Source of the DNA: an uncultured Lachnospiraceae bacterium
GTDB lineage: Bacteria; Bacillota; Clostridia; Lachnospirales; Lachnospiraceae
Reading direction: 5' to 3'
DNA length: 9,964 nt
Assembly: GCA_947631075.1 (NCBI GenBank)
Contig: CANRJU010000079.1
Coordinates: 1 to 9,964 of the forward strand
Shown: positions 1 to 6,495 of the stretch, one piece after another
How positions within the stretch are numbered: position 1 is the stretch's first letter
How the letters are laid out: the number at the start of each line of letters is the position of its first letter
Position numbers and translations under genes: made by a program
Notes under the pieces: model-generated
What the model saw: only the letters and a program-made list of their open reading frames with translations
Told to the model about the DNA's origin: nothing
Database searches by the model: none

Positions 1-119
1 AAAATGTTACAAAATGAAAGTGAAAAATAGAGGTGAAAGCGTGATTTTGGAAATTTCTGAAGCCTTATAAAATAAGAACTGGGAGTTTCCGAGAGCACAC
101 CATCCATGTAAGAGGTGAG

Positions 120-950
120 ATGCATTATGGTGGCAGCGTGGGATATATCGGTCTCAATGACCGGGGGGAGGGAGTTTTTGATCTGGAGCTGTATATTTAT
201 CCAAAATTCCGCAGAAGAGGATATGCGGCGGAGGCGGTGGAAGTCCTTTTGGACGCCGCATTTCATGAAAAACTGCAAAGAGGAGCGGCTGCTGATCAAG
301 CGGTCGTGGTGAAAAAGGTAATTGCGTCTGTCAGGGCAGAGAATGAAGCGATTGTGGCGCTGATTGAGAAGGCGGGTTTTCTTGCGAATGAGAGCGATGC
401 GTATATACCGCTTGATTTTTCGGAATACAGACTGGACCAGCCTCTGCAAATGAGGGATTACTACATAACAGGCAGGCGTTTCGATCAGGTCGTAGCAAAG
501 CAAAAATATGTCTATGCAGTTATGCACGCATATTATAGCGAATGGACGCTGTATGGATATTTTTCTACGGAAAAAGAGGCGAGGCAGTATTGCCGCACAC
601 ACAGTGATAGGGACCTGCATATAGAGAAGCTTCGCTGCATGGATCACTGTCAAAGCTTTGTCAGTCTTGAAGAGGTTCAGGTGTTATACAGATACACGGT
701 TGTATTTCGTCATACCGAGGAGGGGTGGGACATGCTGCGTGATGATATGCAGGTGATTTCCGGAGAGCAGGCGGAGGGACATTTACTCTATCTGGCGTCT
801 TCAGTCATAATCCGGGTATGTGTGGAGCAGTCCGTTTGCGGCTGGAAAATTGCGGAAAAAACAGCGCAGGATCTTCTATATCAATATTTGGAAAGCTGTG
901 ATAACCAGCCGTCGGAGGAAACGGTGGAGCGGTTTAATGAAAGAAGATAA
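120..950 (+). CDS. GNAT-family N-acetyltransferase, short at the N terminus, with an unknown C-terminal domain
   Basis: This 276-residue protein is predicted to transfer an acetyl group from acetyl-CoA to an unknown acceptor. Residues 6-13 (SVGYIGLN) and 20-28 look like two GNAT core strands. RRRGYA (31-36) fits the acetyl-CoA pyrophosphate-binding loop R/Q-x-x-G-x-G/A, and ENEAIVALIEKAGF (74-87) is the usual C-terminal helix and strand of the fold. The first strand and two helices expected before residue 6 are missing. Residues from about 110 to 276 form a separate unrecognised domain rich in Tyr and Cys. The ATG at 120 follows an AGAGGTGAG ribosome binding site, but the frame stays open upstream to 45 without a usual start codon, so the true 5' end may be damaged. 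The next gene begins 15 bases downstream. GNAT assignment is fairly firm; substrate is unknown. Confidence 0.72.
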   Translation: MHYGGSVGYIGLNDRGEGVFDLELYIYPKFRRRGYAAEAVEVLLDAAFHEKLQRGAAADQAVVVKKVIASVRAENEAIVALIEKAGFLANESDAYIPLDFSEYRLDQPLQMRDYYITGRRFDQVVAKQKYVYAVMHAYYSEWTLYGYFSTEKEARQYCRTHSDRDLHIEKLRCMDHCQSFVSLEEVQVLYRYTVVFRHTEEGWDMLRDDMQVISGEQAEGHLLYLASSVIIRVCVEQSVCGWKIAEKTAQDLLYQYLESCDNQPSEETVERFNERR

Positions 951-965
951 AAGGGGGAGAAGTGG

Positions 966-1553
966 ATGAAATTTAAAGATTTAAAACCATACCTGTCCCG
1001 CGTTGTCCGGATATCGGTCTATTTTAAGGACGGTCATTACGACGATTATACGCTGGTATCGGATATCCCGGAAGGAAGGTATGACGAGATGTATGTTTTC
1101 GGGGTGGGCAAGGTCGACGTGGAATTTTCGCGGGACGTGTACCGAAAACCGGATATGGAACCCCCAAAGCGTTTTTCCGGCGCGGATGATTTTTTGGGTG
1201 CAGCGCTGGAAGTGGTGATTCAGGATCATCCGAGAGAGGATGTTGACGAATGTGGGGAGGGCGCTTTGCGGTTTGGCGACCTGCGAAAAGTGAGCCAGGT
1301 ATTTGGTGGGTTTTCCGTAGTAAAAAGAGAAAACTGGGATTCTGAGATCTACGAATGGTGTAAGGAGATCCCGCACGAATATGACCATTTGTTTGTTTAT
1401 GGGATTGGTCTGGAGGACGATTCGGAGGCGATGGCCAGCCGGATCGACAAATATCGGGATTGGGCAATAAGTATCAAACAATTGTTAGATTGTTCATCGG
1501 TCAAGCGGATGGTGTTTGTCCTGTCGGAAACGCCGAGAGAAGATCTGGAGTAA
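966..1553 (+). CDS. Hypothetical protein with an internal duplication
   Basis: I do not recognise a named family for this 195-residue acidic, soluble protein. It has no signal peptide or membrane segment. IPEGRYDEMYVFGVG (34-48) and IPHEYDHLFVYGIG (135-148) match closely at an offset of about 100 residues, and the stretches before them (about 13-33 and 113-134) share hydrophobic spacing, suggesting two copies of one small alpha/beta unit. The start is well supported: ATG follows a GGGGGAG ribosome binding site at 953-959. The gene sits 15 bases after the acetyltransferase gene and 28 bases before the next, so the three are probably one operon. Similar-looking proteins occur as hypotheticals in Lachnospiraceae to my recollection, but no function can be given. 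Confidence 0.75.
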   Translation: MKFKDLKPYLSRVVRISVYFKDGHYDDYTLVSDIPEGRYDEMYVFGVGKVDVEFSRDVYRKPDMEPPKRFSGADDFLGAALEVVIQDHPREDVDECGEGALRFGDLRKVSQVFGGFSVVKRENWDSEIYEWCKEIPHEYDHLFVYGIGLEDDSEAMASRIDKYRDWAISIKQLLDCSSVKRMVFVLSETPREDLE

Positions 1554-1581
1554 AAGATGTTTTGCAAAGGGGTGAAATAAA

Positions 1582-2607
1582 ATGACAGCGGAAAAGGAAA
1601 TAAGGGAAAGATTGTTGGAACAGGCGATTCCGTCGGATTATATGAGGGAATTTTACCGTTCCATCGACAGAAGCTTTACGGATTTTGAACTGGCTGCGAT
1701 GCTGTGGAACAGCCGCATGAAGCAGGCGGAACGGTTGCGGGCGATCAAGGAACTCTCGGAAATCACCGAGGACAGCAGATTGAGAGAGCAGATAGAAAAC
1801 CGGCTGCGGTATGAGAGCGAGGCGTATCGTGTTTTTGCAGATAATGCGGACGGCAAATATATCTATACTGTTGAATATGAGGATGAGGAATGGTCTAGCG
1901 GGTTCTTTCGGAAGTTGGATGCAGCGGTCGCATTTGCAAAGAAAGACGGCGAGCGGGGTTTTTCCATCGAAAAGCAGATTATCGTGGAAGATGAGCCGCC
2001 GACGTCGAAAGCCGGATGGAATCCGATTTTGTTTCCGGAGCTGCAGGACGAACGTTTGGAATATTCTGCGAATCCGGATGGAGAAGCGGGGTATTCTGCG
2101 GATGGGGAGCTTCGGTATTGGTGGAGTGACGAAGATTGCCTGCCGGATGAAATCAAAAATCTGGTAGACAACTGGAGTGCGGAACATTTTGAAAATTATC
2201 CGCTCCTGCTGGAAAATCCCTTTGACAAGGGAGATATTGTAATGGATGGAGATGAAATCGGGGTAATTGACATTTCAAAGAAAGATATGGAATCTGTTAA
2301 TAAGAGGATAAGAAATGGAGAGGTAAAGTATTGTGATTATTTGGATTCCGCCTCGACGACCGTGCAGTACATTGGAAAAGACGGGAGAATCAGCCACGAC
2401 CATCCGCCATTATTGTTTCTGAAAAAAGTAAGAGAGGAAGAAGTGGCTCCGGAGATATGGACGTATGCCAGTATCGTGAGCGATATGGTGCAGGGGAAAA
2501 TTTCTTTGGACTTTTTCCTTTTGGAATATGAGGAGAAGATAAAAGAGGGAATGGGTGCGCAGAAAACACCCTTGCGTTTTGCGCTTGTGCAGGAGGAGAA
2601 AGAGTGA
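1582..2607 (+). CDS. Hypothetical protein, likely multidomain
   Basis: This 341-residue acidic protein is not one I can name. It appears built from an N-terminal helical segment (about 1-80, rich in Arg and Glu), an alpha/beta segment (about 90-135, beginning GKYIYTVEYEDEEW and containing an AVAFAKKDGERGFSIEKQ helix-strand unit), and a C-terminal part (about 200-341) with a short GDIVMDGDEIGVIDISKKD strand region. It has no signal peptide, membrane span or recognisable catalytic motif. The ATG follows an AAGGGGTGA ribosome binding site about ten bases upstream. It is the last gene of the probable three-gene unit starting at 120. I recall comparable proteins in Lachnospiraceae accessory regions, but that is memory and not proof. 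The coding call rests on length, start context and natural codon use. Confidence 0.75.
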   Translation: MTAEKEIRERLLEQAIPSDYMREFYRSIDRSFTDFELAAMLWNSRMKQAERLRAIKELSEITEDSRLREQIENRLRYESEAYRVFADNADGKYIYTVEYEDEEWSSGFFRKLDAAVAFAKKDGERGFSIEKQIIVEDEPPTSKAGWNPILFPELQDERLEYSANPDGEAGYSADGELRYWWSDEDCLPDEIKNLVDNWSAEHFENYPLLLENPFDKGDIVMDGDEIGVIDISKKDMESVNKRIRNGEVKYCDYLDSASTTVQYIGKDGRISHDHPPLLFLKKVREEEVAPEIWTYASIVSDMVQGKISLDFFLLEYEEKIKEGMGAQKTPLRFALVQEEKE

Positions 2608-2647
2608 TGGCGGTGATTATATTTTAGTGGCGGGCATGGATAGAAGA

Positions 2648-2656
2648 TGATATAAT
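2648..2656 (+). promoter_or_regulatory. Candidate extended -10 promoter
   Basis: TGATATAAT is a perfect extended -10 element (TGnTATAAT) in the gap between the hypothetical gene and the small antitoxin-like gene, about 40 bases before the latter's ATG. No good -35 box lies 16-18 bases upstream, which is tolerated when the TG extension is present. It would drive the antitoxin-like gene, the zeta-toxin remnant and the phosphoesterase. Confidence 0.45.
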
Positions 2657-2698
2657 CAGAGTGATTAGTTTCTATAATAGAAGAAGAGATGTGATTTA

Positions 2699-2878
2699 AT
2701 GTCAAAATCAGAAGTTGTTCATGAATTATACGAGATTTGCAAGGATATAAATGTCGAAGAAGCAGACGATCTTGTTATTCAGGCAGAGGATGCGGAAGAA
2801 AAGGGATTTATTCGCACCTTGACAGATTATGTTTTGCAACAGGAGCAAAAAAGAGTTGTGGCAGAAAGGAGGTTTTGA
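2699..2878 (+). CDS. Small protein, putative antitoxin partner of a zeta-type toxin
   Basis: This 59-residue acidic protein (MSKSEVVHELYEICKDINVE... ending VVAERRF) is predicted to be largely alpha-helical. I infer an antitoxin role from position only: it ends three bases before a gene whose start encodes a Walker A motif typical of zeta-toxin-like kinases, and such toxins are usually preceded by a short antitoxin gene. The sequence shows no DNA-binding motif I can identify. The upstream ribosome binding site is modest (GAAGAAGAGATG, about ten bases before the ATG); an extended -10 lies about 40 bases upstream. The partner is truncated, so the gene may now be an orphan. The reading frame is intact and codon use looks natural. 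Confidence 0.6.
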   Translation: MSKSEVVHELYEICKDINVEEADDLVIQAEDAEEKGFIRTLTDYVLQQEQKRVVAERRF

Positions 2879-2880
2879 TA

Positions 2881-3009
2881 GTGAAAAAATATATCCTATT
2901 TGTCGGTGTCAATGGTGCGGGTAAAACAACCTTGTTTCAGACGGTTGGCATATATAAGGTGCTACCGCGAGTGAATATGGATGAAATAGATAAAGGAGAA
3001 AAAATATGA
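2881..3009 (+). pseudogene. Truncated zeta-toxin-like P-loop kinase (N-terminal remnant)
   Basis: A GTG start behind AAAGGAGG (2865-2872) opens a 42-residue reading frame with strand 1 and a perfect Walker A motif, GVNGAGKTT (residues 9-17), followed by LPRVNMDEI (28-36). This matches the beginning of zeta-toxin-like kinases, which phosphorylate UDP-N-acetylglucosamine or related targets. K15 and D34 would correspond to the ATP-binding lysine and the catalytic aspartate, but the rest of the domain, normally well over 100 further residues, is absent. After NMDEI the frame runs directly into DKGEKI and a stop, where DKGEKI is simply the ribosome binding site region of the next gene. An internal deletion that joined the two genes is the likely cause. 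It overlaps the phosphoesterase start by ATGA. Too short to be an active kinase. Confidence 0.7.
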
Positions 3010-3692
3010 GCTTTATTATCACGGGCGACACACATGCGACGATTGATATCGGGAAGGTGACGCAATATTTTTACGGCCGGGAAGATGAATACACGAAGGA
3101 GGATTATCTTATTATATGCGGTGATGTAGGAGTATGCGGCTTTTTGGCGTCGGAGGAGGCCGAGACGAGGAGAATTTTAAGAAATCTTCCGGTTACGACG
3201 CTTTTTATCGACGGCAATCACGAGAATTTTGAACAGCTCAATTCTTATGCGATCGACGAGTGGAACGGAGGCAAGGTGCATTTTATAGAGAACGACATTA
3301 TACATCTGATGCGCGGGCAGGTATATCAGATTGACGGGACCAGCTTTTTTACCTTTGGCGGCGCGTACAGCATTGATAAAATGTACCGGGTAGAGGGTGT
3401 TTCGTGGTTCCCGGAAGAGATGCCAAGTGAGGAAGAATATGAGGAGGGCTGGCGCAATCTGGAGCGGGCTGGCTTTCAGGTAGATTATATTCTGTCACAT
3501 TCCGCGCCGAGGGAGGTTGTCGCGGCAATGGGCTACGGGGAACTCTCGGATGGGGAGATACGGCTCCGCCAATACCTTCAAAGAGTGGCGGATTCGGTTG
3601 ATTTTACGGCATGGTATTTTGGACATTTTCACGAGGACACGGAAGTGGAGGATCAGTTTTTCTGCCTGTATGACGAGATGATCAGTCTTTAA
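3006..3692 (+). CDS. Calcineurin-like metallophosphoesterase
   Basis: A 228-residue cytoplasmic phosphoesterase expected to use a dinuclear metal centre to hydrolyse phosphate esters; the substrate is unknown. The family motifs appear in order: GDTH (7-10, metal ligands D8 and H10), CGDVG (38-42, D40), GNHE (70-73, N71 and H72), SHSAP (164-168, H165) and GHFHE (206-210, H207 and H209). Motif II reads GDVGVC rather than the common GDxxD, which is tolerated in some subfamilies. The ATG follows AAAGGAG (2992-2998) and overlaps the stop of the zeta-toxin remnant, so translation may be coupled. A long palindrome starts about 20 bases after the stop and may also terminate transcription. It differs clearly from the second phosphoesterase at 4727. 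Confidence 0.85.
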   Translation: MSFIITGDTHATIDIGKVTQYFYGREDEYTKEDYLIICGDVGVCGFLASEEAETRRILRNLPVTTLFIDGNHENFEQLNSYAIDEWNGGKVHFIENDIIHLMRGQVYQIDGTSFFTFGGAYSIDKMYRVEGVSWFPEEMPSEEEYEEGWRNLERAGFQVDYILSHSAPREVVAAMGYGELSDGEIRLRQYLQRVADSVDFTAWYFGHFHEDTEVEDQFFCLYDEMISL

Positions 3693-3712
3693 ATGGAGAA
3701 CATTCAGCGAAT

Positions 3713-3752
3713 AAAATGAACATTCAGTGAACATTCACTGAATGTTCATTTT
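3713..3752. repeat. Perfect palindrome, possible operator and/or terminator
   Basis: The left arm AAAATGAACATTCAGTG (3713-3729) is an exact reverse complement of the right arm at 3736-3752, separated by AACATT. The same stretch also reads as iterated half-sites: GAACATTCAG at 3698, GAACATTCAG at 3718 and GAACATTCAC at 3729, spaced 20 and 11 bases apart, close to whole helical turns. The right arm ends four bases before the -35 box at 3757. The placement suits a regulator binding site, while the T-rich right arm could also let it act as a weak terminator for the upstream phosphoesterase gene. Confidence 0.8.
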
Positions 3753-3756
3753 GCCA

Positions 3757-3785
3757 TTGACATAAGTGATTTTATCAGGCATAAT
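3757..3785 (+). promoter_or_regulatory. Near-consensus sigma-A promoter
   Basis: TTGACA (3757-3762) and CATAAT (3780-3785) are separated by 17 bases. Transcription would begin near 3792 and enter the truncated ATP-binding protein gene at once, with a very short leader. The palindrome immediately upstream could regulate it. Confidence 0.7.
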
Positions 3786-3805
3786 AGGGATATTAAAGGG
3801 GAGAT

Positions 3806-4441
3806 GTGTTTGAAACTATGCGGTCTATGGAGCAGGAGCTTACATTTACATCAGCGGCAGCAGTTTTTGCCAGATACAAGGTAGTATTTACGGAGGACAA
3901 ATATATCAGTCTGGGCCTGCGCGATATTCATGATGATCTCTATACCAATCTTGGATGGATTCTGTCTGATCAATGCAGGCACACGGTAAAAGTTGCCGTT
4001 TTTGCAGATGAAGCAAATACTATTTTCAAGGATAATAAGGAATTTAGTGGTTCTATTTTTCGTCAGCTCGATGATACCTATTCTTATCTGACATTATGTA
4101 ACCGCACCGCATCTACATTTAATGGACTGGAGCGCATTGAGAGGCAGGATTATCCGGAGGAGGCGCTTCGAGAAGCATTATTGAACGCATTGGTACATCG
4201 CGATTATAGCTTTAGCGGGAGTATTATCATCAATATCAATAACCGCTGTATTGAGTTTATATCTATTGGTGGGCTTTTGCCCGGACTTTCGGAAGAGGAC
4301 ATACGCAGTGGCATTTCTCAACCACGCAATCGCAATCTCGCAGAGATTTTTCACCGCTTGAAATTGATTGAATCCTATGGTACGGGTATCCGCAGGATGC
4401 CCAGCCGAAGATTGAAGTCACCCCCAATACATTTAAGCTGA
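3806..4441 (+). pseudogene. ATP-binding (GHKL-type) AlbA_2-family protein, N-terminally truncated and frameshifted: 5' part
   Basis: This 211-residue frame resembles the middle of a roughly 450-500-residue family of putative transcriptional regulators/ATP-binding proteins that normally start with an AlbA_2 (Schlafen-like, DNA-binding) domain. Recognisable here are YTNLGWILSDQC, VAVFADE, YPEEALREALLNALVHRDYSF (the GHKL-like ATP-binding region, E...N...HRDY), IGGLLPGL and NRNLAEIFHRLKLIESYGTGI. The N-terminal domain is missing; homology appears to begin only about three codons before the GTG at 3806, just after a stop at 3794. After GTGIRRM the frame leaves the family and ends in 11 unrelated residues, while the next expected residues (AQPKIEVTPNTFKLILPN) continue in another frame from about 4400. 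The ribosome binding site AAAGGGGAG crowds the GTG, another sign that this start is secondary. Confidence 0.75.
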
Positions 4442-4452
4442 TTCTTCCGAAT

Positions 4453-4695
4453 ATGAATGTGGATTGCGTTATTGATAAAACGGATTCTGTAAAGGGTGAG
4501 CCGTTCCACATAACTCCACAGATGCAGACGGTTCTCAATTATCTTGATGAATATGGTGAAATCAGTGAGCAAGAATTGCAGGAGTTGTTGAATTTAAAAC
4601 GCACACGCGCGTATATTATAGCTCGCCAGATGAGCGAAGCGGGCTTGATTGTCATAAATGGGCGAGGAGTCAATAAGAAGTACAAACTCAAATAG
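4453..4695 (+). pseudogene. Winged-helix C-terminal fragment of the same AlbA_2/ATP-binding protein
   Basis: An 80-residue frame from ATG 4453 encodes a winged helix-turn-helix (QMQTVLNYLDEYGEISEQEL..., then LNLKRTRAYIIARQMSEAGLIVINGRG), which normally ends these regulators. The same frame is open upstream to 4372 and reads DAQPKIEVTPNTFKLILPNMN in front of the ATG, continuing the family sequence left by the upstream fragment. The frame change therefore lies at about 4384-4400, probably with loss of roughly ten codons. No ribosome binding site precedes the ATG at 4453, so independent translation is doubtful. If expressed, it could only act as an isolated DNA-binding domain. Confidence 0.72.
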
Positions 4696-4726
4696 ATGAG
4701 GAAAATTTGCAGAGAGGGGAATTTCA

Positions 4727-5332
4727 ATGATTTACTATATCAGCGACCTGCATTTATTTCACAAAAATGTGACGAAGGAGGGCTCGGATTTTGACGGCCG
4801 TCCCTACGCGACGCTGGAGGAAATGCACGAGGATATGCGGGAGCGGTGGAACCGGAAAATTACAAATGGGGATACGGTCTATATTCTGGGAGATGTGTCT
4901 TTGCGGGGCAGGCTGCAGGATCTGATCGCGTTGGTTGCCACGCTGAAGGGACGCAAGGTTCTGATCCGGGGCAACCACGACGACACATCGGATCTGCGGT
5001 ATCAGTGCCTTTTCGATGAAATCTGCGACTACAAGGAGATTACGGACCGGCTCGGGAAAAATACCGTGCATGTTGTGCTCTCCCACTATCCGATTCTGAT
5101 GTGGAAAAATCAGCACCGGGGCTGGATTCATTTGTACGGGCATCTGCATAATAGCGGCGAATATCATTATTTTCAAAAGCTGATAGAAGAAATGAACCGC
5201 GAGGATTTCGAGGCGCGCGTTCCCCATGGAGCGCCTATCCGGGCTTATAATGTGGGCTGCATGCTGCCTTACATGGACTATGAGCCGCGGACGCTTACGG
5301 AAATTGCGGAATATTTTCATCGCGTGCCGTGA
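4727..5332 (+). CDS. Metallophosphoesterase, calcineurin-like (COG4186-type)
   Basis: This 201-residue soluble enzyme belongs to the short single-domain phosphoesterases. Metal-binding motifs are complete: SDLH (6-9, D7 and H9), GDTVYILGD (48-56, D56), RGNHDD (81-86, N83 and H84), LSHYP (118-122, H120) and YGHLHNS (137-143, H139 and H141). The compact layout, with GDxxxxLGD followed closely by GNHD, suits the COG4186 group, for which the physiological substrate is not settled. The ATG follows GAGGGGA (4713-4719). The transporter gene follows after 32 bases without a visible terminator, so the two are probably co-transcribed. Reading frame and motifs are intact, unlike the genes just upstream. 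Confidence 0.87.
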   Translation: MIYYISDLHLFHKNVTKEGSDFDGRPYATLEEMHEDMRERWNRKITNGDTVYILGDVSLRGRLQDLIALVATLKGRKVLIRGNHDDTSDLRYQCLFDEICDYKEITDRLGKNTVHVVLSHYPILMWKNQHRGWIHLYGHLHNSGEYHYFQKLIEEMNREDFEARVPHGAPIRAYNVGCMLPYMDYEPRTLTEIAEYFHRVP

Positions 5333-5364
5333 AAAAATTATATAATTATGAGGAGGCGTAGGAT

Positions 5365-5778
5365 ATGTGGTTCGTTCTTGCTTTATTGTCCGCCGTATTT
5401 GCGGCGCTTACAACTATATTGGCGAAAATCGGCATTGAAGGCGTAAACTCTCATCTTGCAACGGCGATCCGAACGATGGTGGTCGTACTTCTGGCATGGG
5501 GAATGGTTTTTTTGACAGACGCGCAGGGCGGGATTGCGGGCATCAGCCGGAAGAGCTGGATTTTTCTGATATTATCCGGTCTGGCCACCGGCGCCTCCTG
5601 GCTGTGCTATTACAGGGCGCTGCAACTCGGCGAGGCGTCGAAGGTCGTGCCGATTGATAAGTTGAGCGTTGTCATTACACTGGTGCTTGCGTTTGTATTT
5701 TTACACGAAAAGGTTACGCCTAAATCTGTGATCGGCTGTATTCTCATCGGAATCGGCACGCTGTTTATGGCACTGTAA
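5365..5778 (+). CDS. EamA-family (DMT) transporter, single-domain
   Basis: A 137-residue membrane protein with about five hydrophobic spans (roughly 3-23, 33-50, 65-85, 96-114 and 119-136), matching one EamA domain. Family hallmarks near the end include LCYYRALQLGEASKVVPIDKLS and VFVFLHEKVTPKSVIGCILIGIGTLFM-like spacing. Most DMT transporters have two such domains and ten spans; single-domain members of this length are thought to work as dimers. The cargo cannot be predicted. The ATG is preceded by AGGAGG (5351-5356) at ideal spacing. The gene lies 32 bases after the phosphoesterase gene and was probably expressed with it. The last codons overlap a candidate sigma-28 -35 box for the next gene. 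Confidence 0.87.
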   Translation: MWFVLALLSAVFAALTTILAKIGIEGVNSHLATAIRTMVVVLLAWGMVFLTDAQGGIAGISRKSWIFLILSGLATGASWLCYYRALQLGEASKVVPIDKLSVVITLVLAFVFLHEKVTPKSVIGCILIGIGTLFMAL

Positions 5779-5803
5779 ATAAAATGAAGGATGACGCCGA
5801 TAA
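5776..5803 (+). promoter_or_regulatory. Candidate sigma-28 (SigD/FliA) flagellar promoter
   Basis: TAAA (5776-5779) and GCCGATAA (5796-5803) are separated by 16 bases. The flagellar sigma factor consensus is TAAA, 15-16 bases, GCCGATAA/T, so the -10 is an exact match. It lies about 55 bases before the start at 5859, in a gap with no good sigma-A promoter. A second such site precedes the gene at 6573. Confidence 0.65.
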
Positions 5804-5858
5804 TAGTTATAGAGCAATTCAATTTTGCAATATATTATGAGGAAGGGAGTTGATATTT

Positions 5859-6425
5859 TTGCTGATTGAGGGCTGTGGGAATATATCCCGTGAAATAAAC
5901 ATTCAGAAAGATAAAGCCATATTGCCGGAAAAATCATTTGAAATGGAAGAAAATGCCTCTAAGCCGGAAAAGATCTTAGGAATCAGTTTTTTAAATGCCG
6001 ATGCAAATAATGTCAGTTATGGAATGAGGGCGGAATATGCGGAGGACTCTGCGCCGGACAATCCCATTATCAAGGTGACAATTCAAAAAATTGGCTCGGA
6101 GGAAGTGCATTTTATCAATGTAAATGATGTAAATGTAAGAAGCGCGTCCGAGGTTGAGATGTTTGCACTGTGCTGTTATGCGGATGATACAGGACAGGGT
6201 ACAGGAGGGAAATTTGGAACCTGGCAGACGCTGAATTATTATCGCGTTAATGCGGCGGATAATGGTAAATTCAAGCTTACAAACGCACGGGATTTATGCT
6301 TATCCGTGAAACAGAATTGGCTGTCGATGATTGAACAAATGAGACAATTATATTTCGAGTCCGGCTTATATAAACAGGCGTTGGACGGGGATTCGCTTTT
6401 AAGAATACTGGGCGGGGACAGATAA
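5859..6425 (+). CDS. Hypothetical protein, probably in the flagellar (sigma-28) regulon
   Basis: I cannot name this 188-residue soluble protein. Its centre (about residues 38-120) looks like a compact conserved domain: ILGISFLNADANNVSYGMRA, DNPIIKVTIQK, EVEMFALCCYADD and GTGGKFGTWQTLNYY. The C-terminal 50 residues form a helix pair ending at a GLYKQALDG segment. I recall a comparable core in longer Lachnospiraceae hypotheticals related to the DUF6033 group, so this copy may be short at its N terminus. The start is inferred: TTG at 5859 lies nine bases after GGAAGGGAG, while TTG at 5850 is too close and the first ATG (5943) has no ribosome binding site. A sigma-28-like promoter lies just upstream. 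Confidence in coding is high, in start moderate. Confidence 0.72.
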   Translation: MLIEGCGNISREINIQKDKAILPEKSFEMEENASKPEKILGISFLNADANNVSYGMRAEYAEDSAPDNPIIKVTIQKIGSEEVHFINVNDVNVRSASEVEMFALCCYADDTGQGTGGKFGTWQTLNYYRVNAADNGKFKLTNARDLCLSVKQNWLSMIEQMRQLYFESGLYKQALDGDSLLRILGGDR

Positions 6426-6495
6426 TTTCATCATTTTTATACGAACGGGCGATACATATTTTACACCGAAATTAGGGCGTTTCACACCATTTCAG

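Noticed and set aside
981..1481. Minus-strand frame of 166 codons opposite the duplicated hypothetical protein
   Set aside because: It is the complement of a well-supported + strand gene, has no ribosome binding site and a low-complexity, basic composition.
1501..2187. Minus-strand frame of 228 codons opposite the 341-residue hypothetical protein
   Set aside because: It overlaps two + strand genes almost entirely, lacks a start signal and shows no family motif.
2737..2880. Extended start at ATG 2737 for the zeta-toxin remnant
   Set aside because: This overlaps the antitoxin-like gene in another frame; the GTG at 2881 has AAAGGAGG at the right distance and gives the family-like start.
4754..5320. 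Minus-strand frame of 188 codons
   Set aside because: It lies fully within the phosphoesterase gene, whose metal motifs are complete.
5341..5346. TATAAT before the EamA gene
   Set aside because: No -35 box at acceptable spacing and no TG extension; the gene is more simply co-transcribed with the phosphoesterase.
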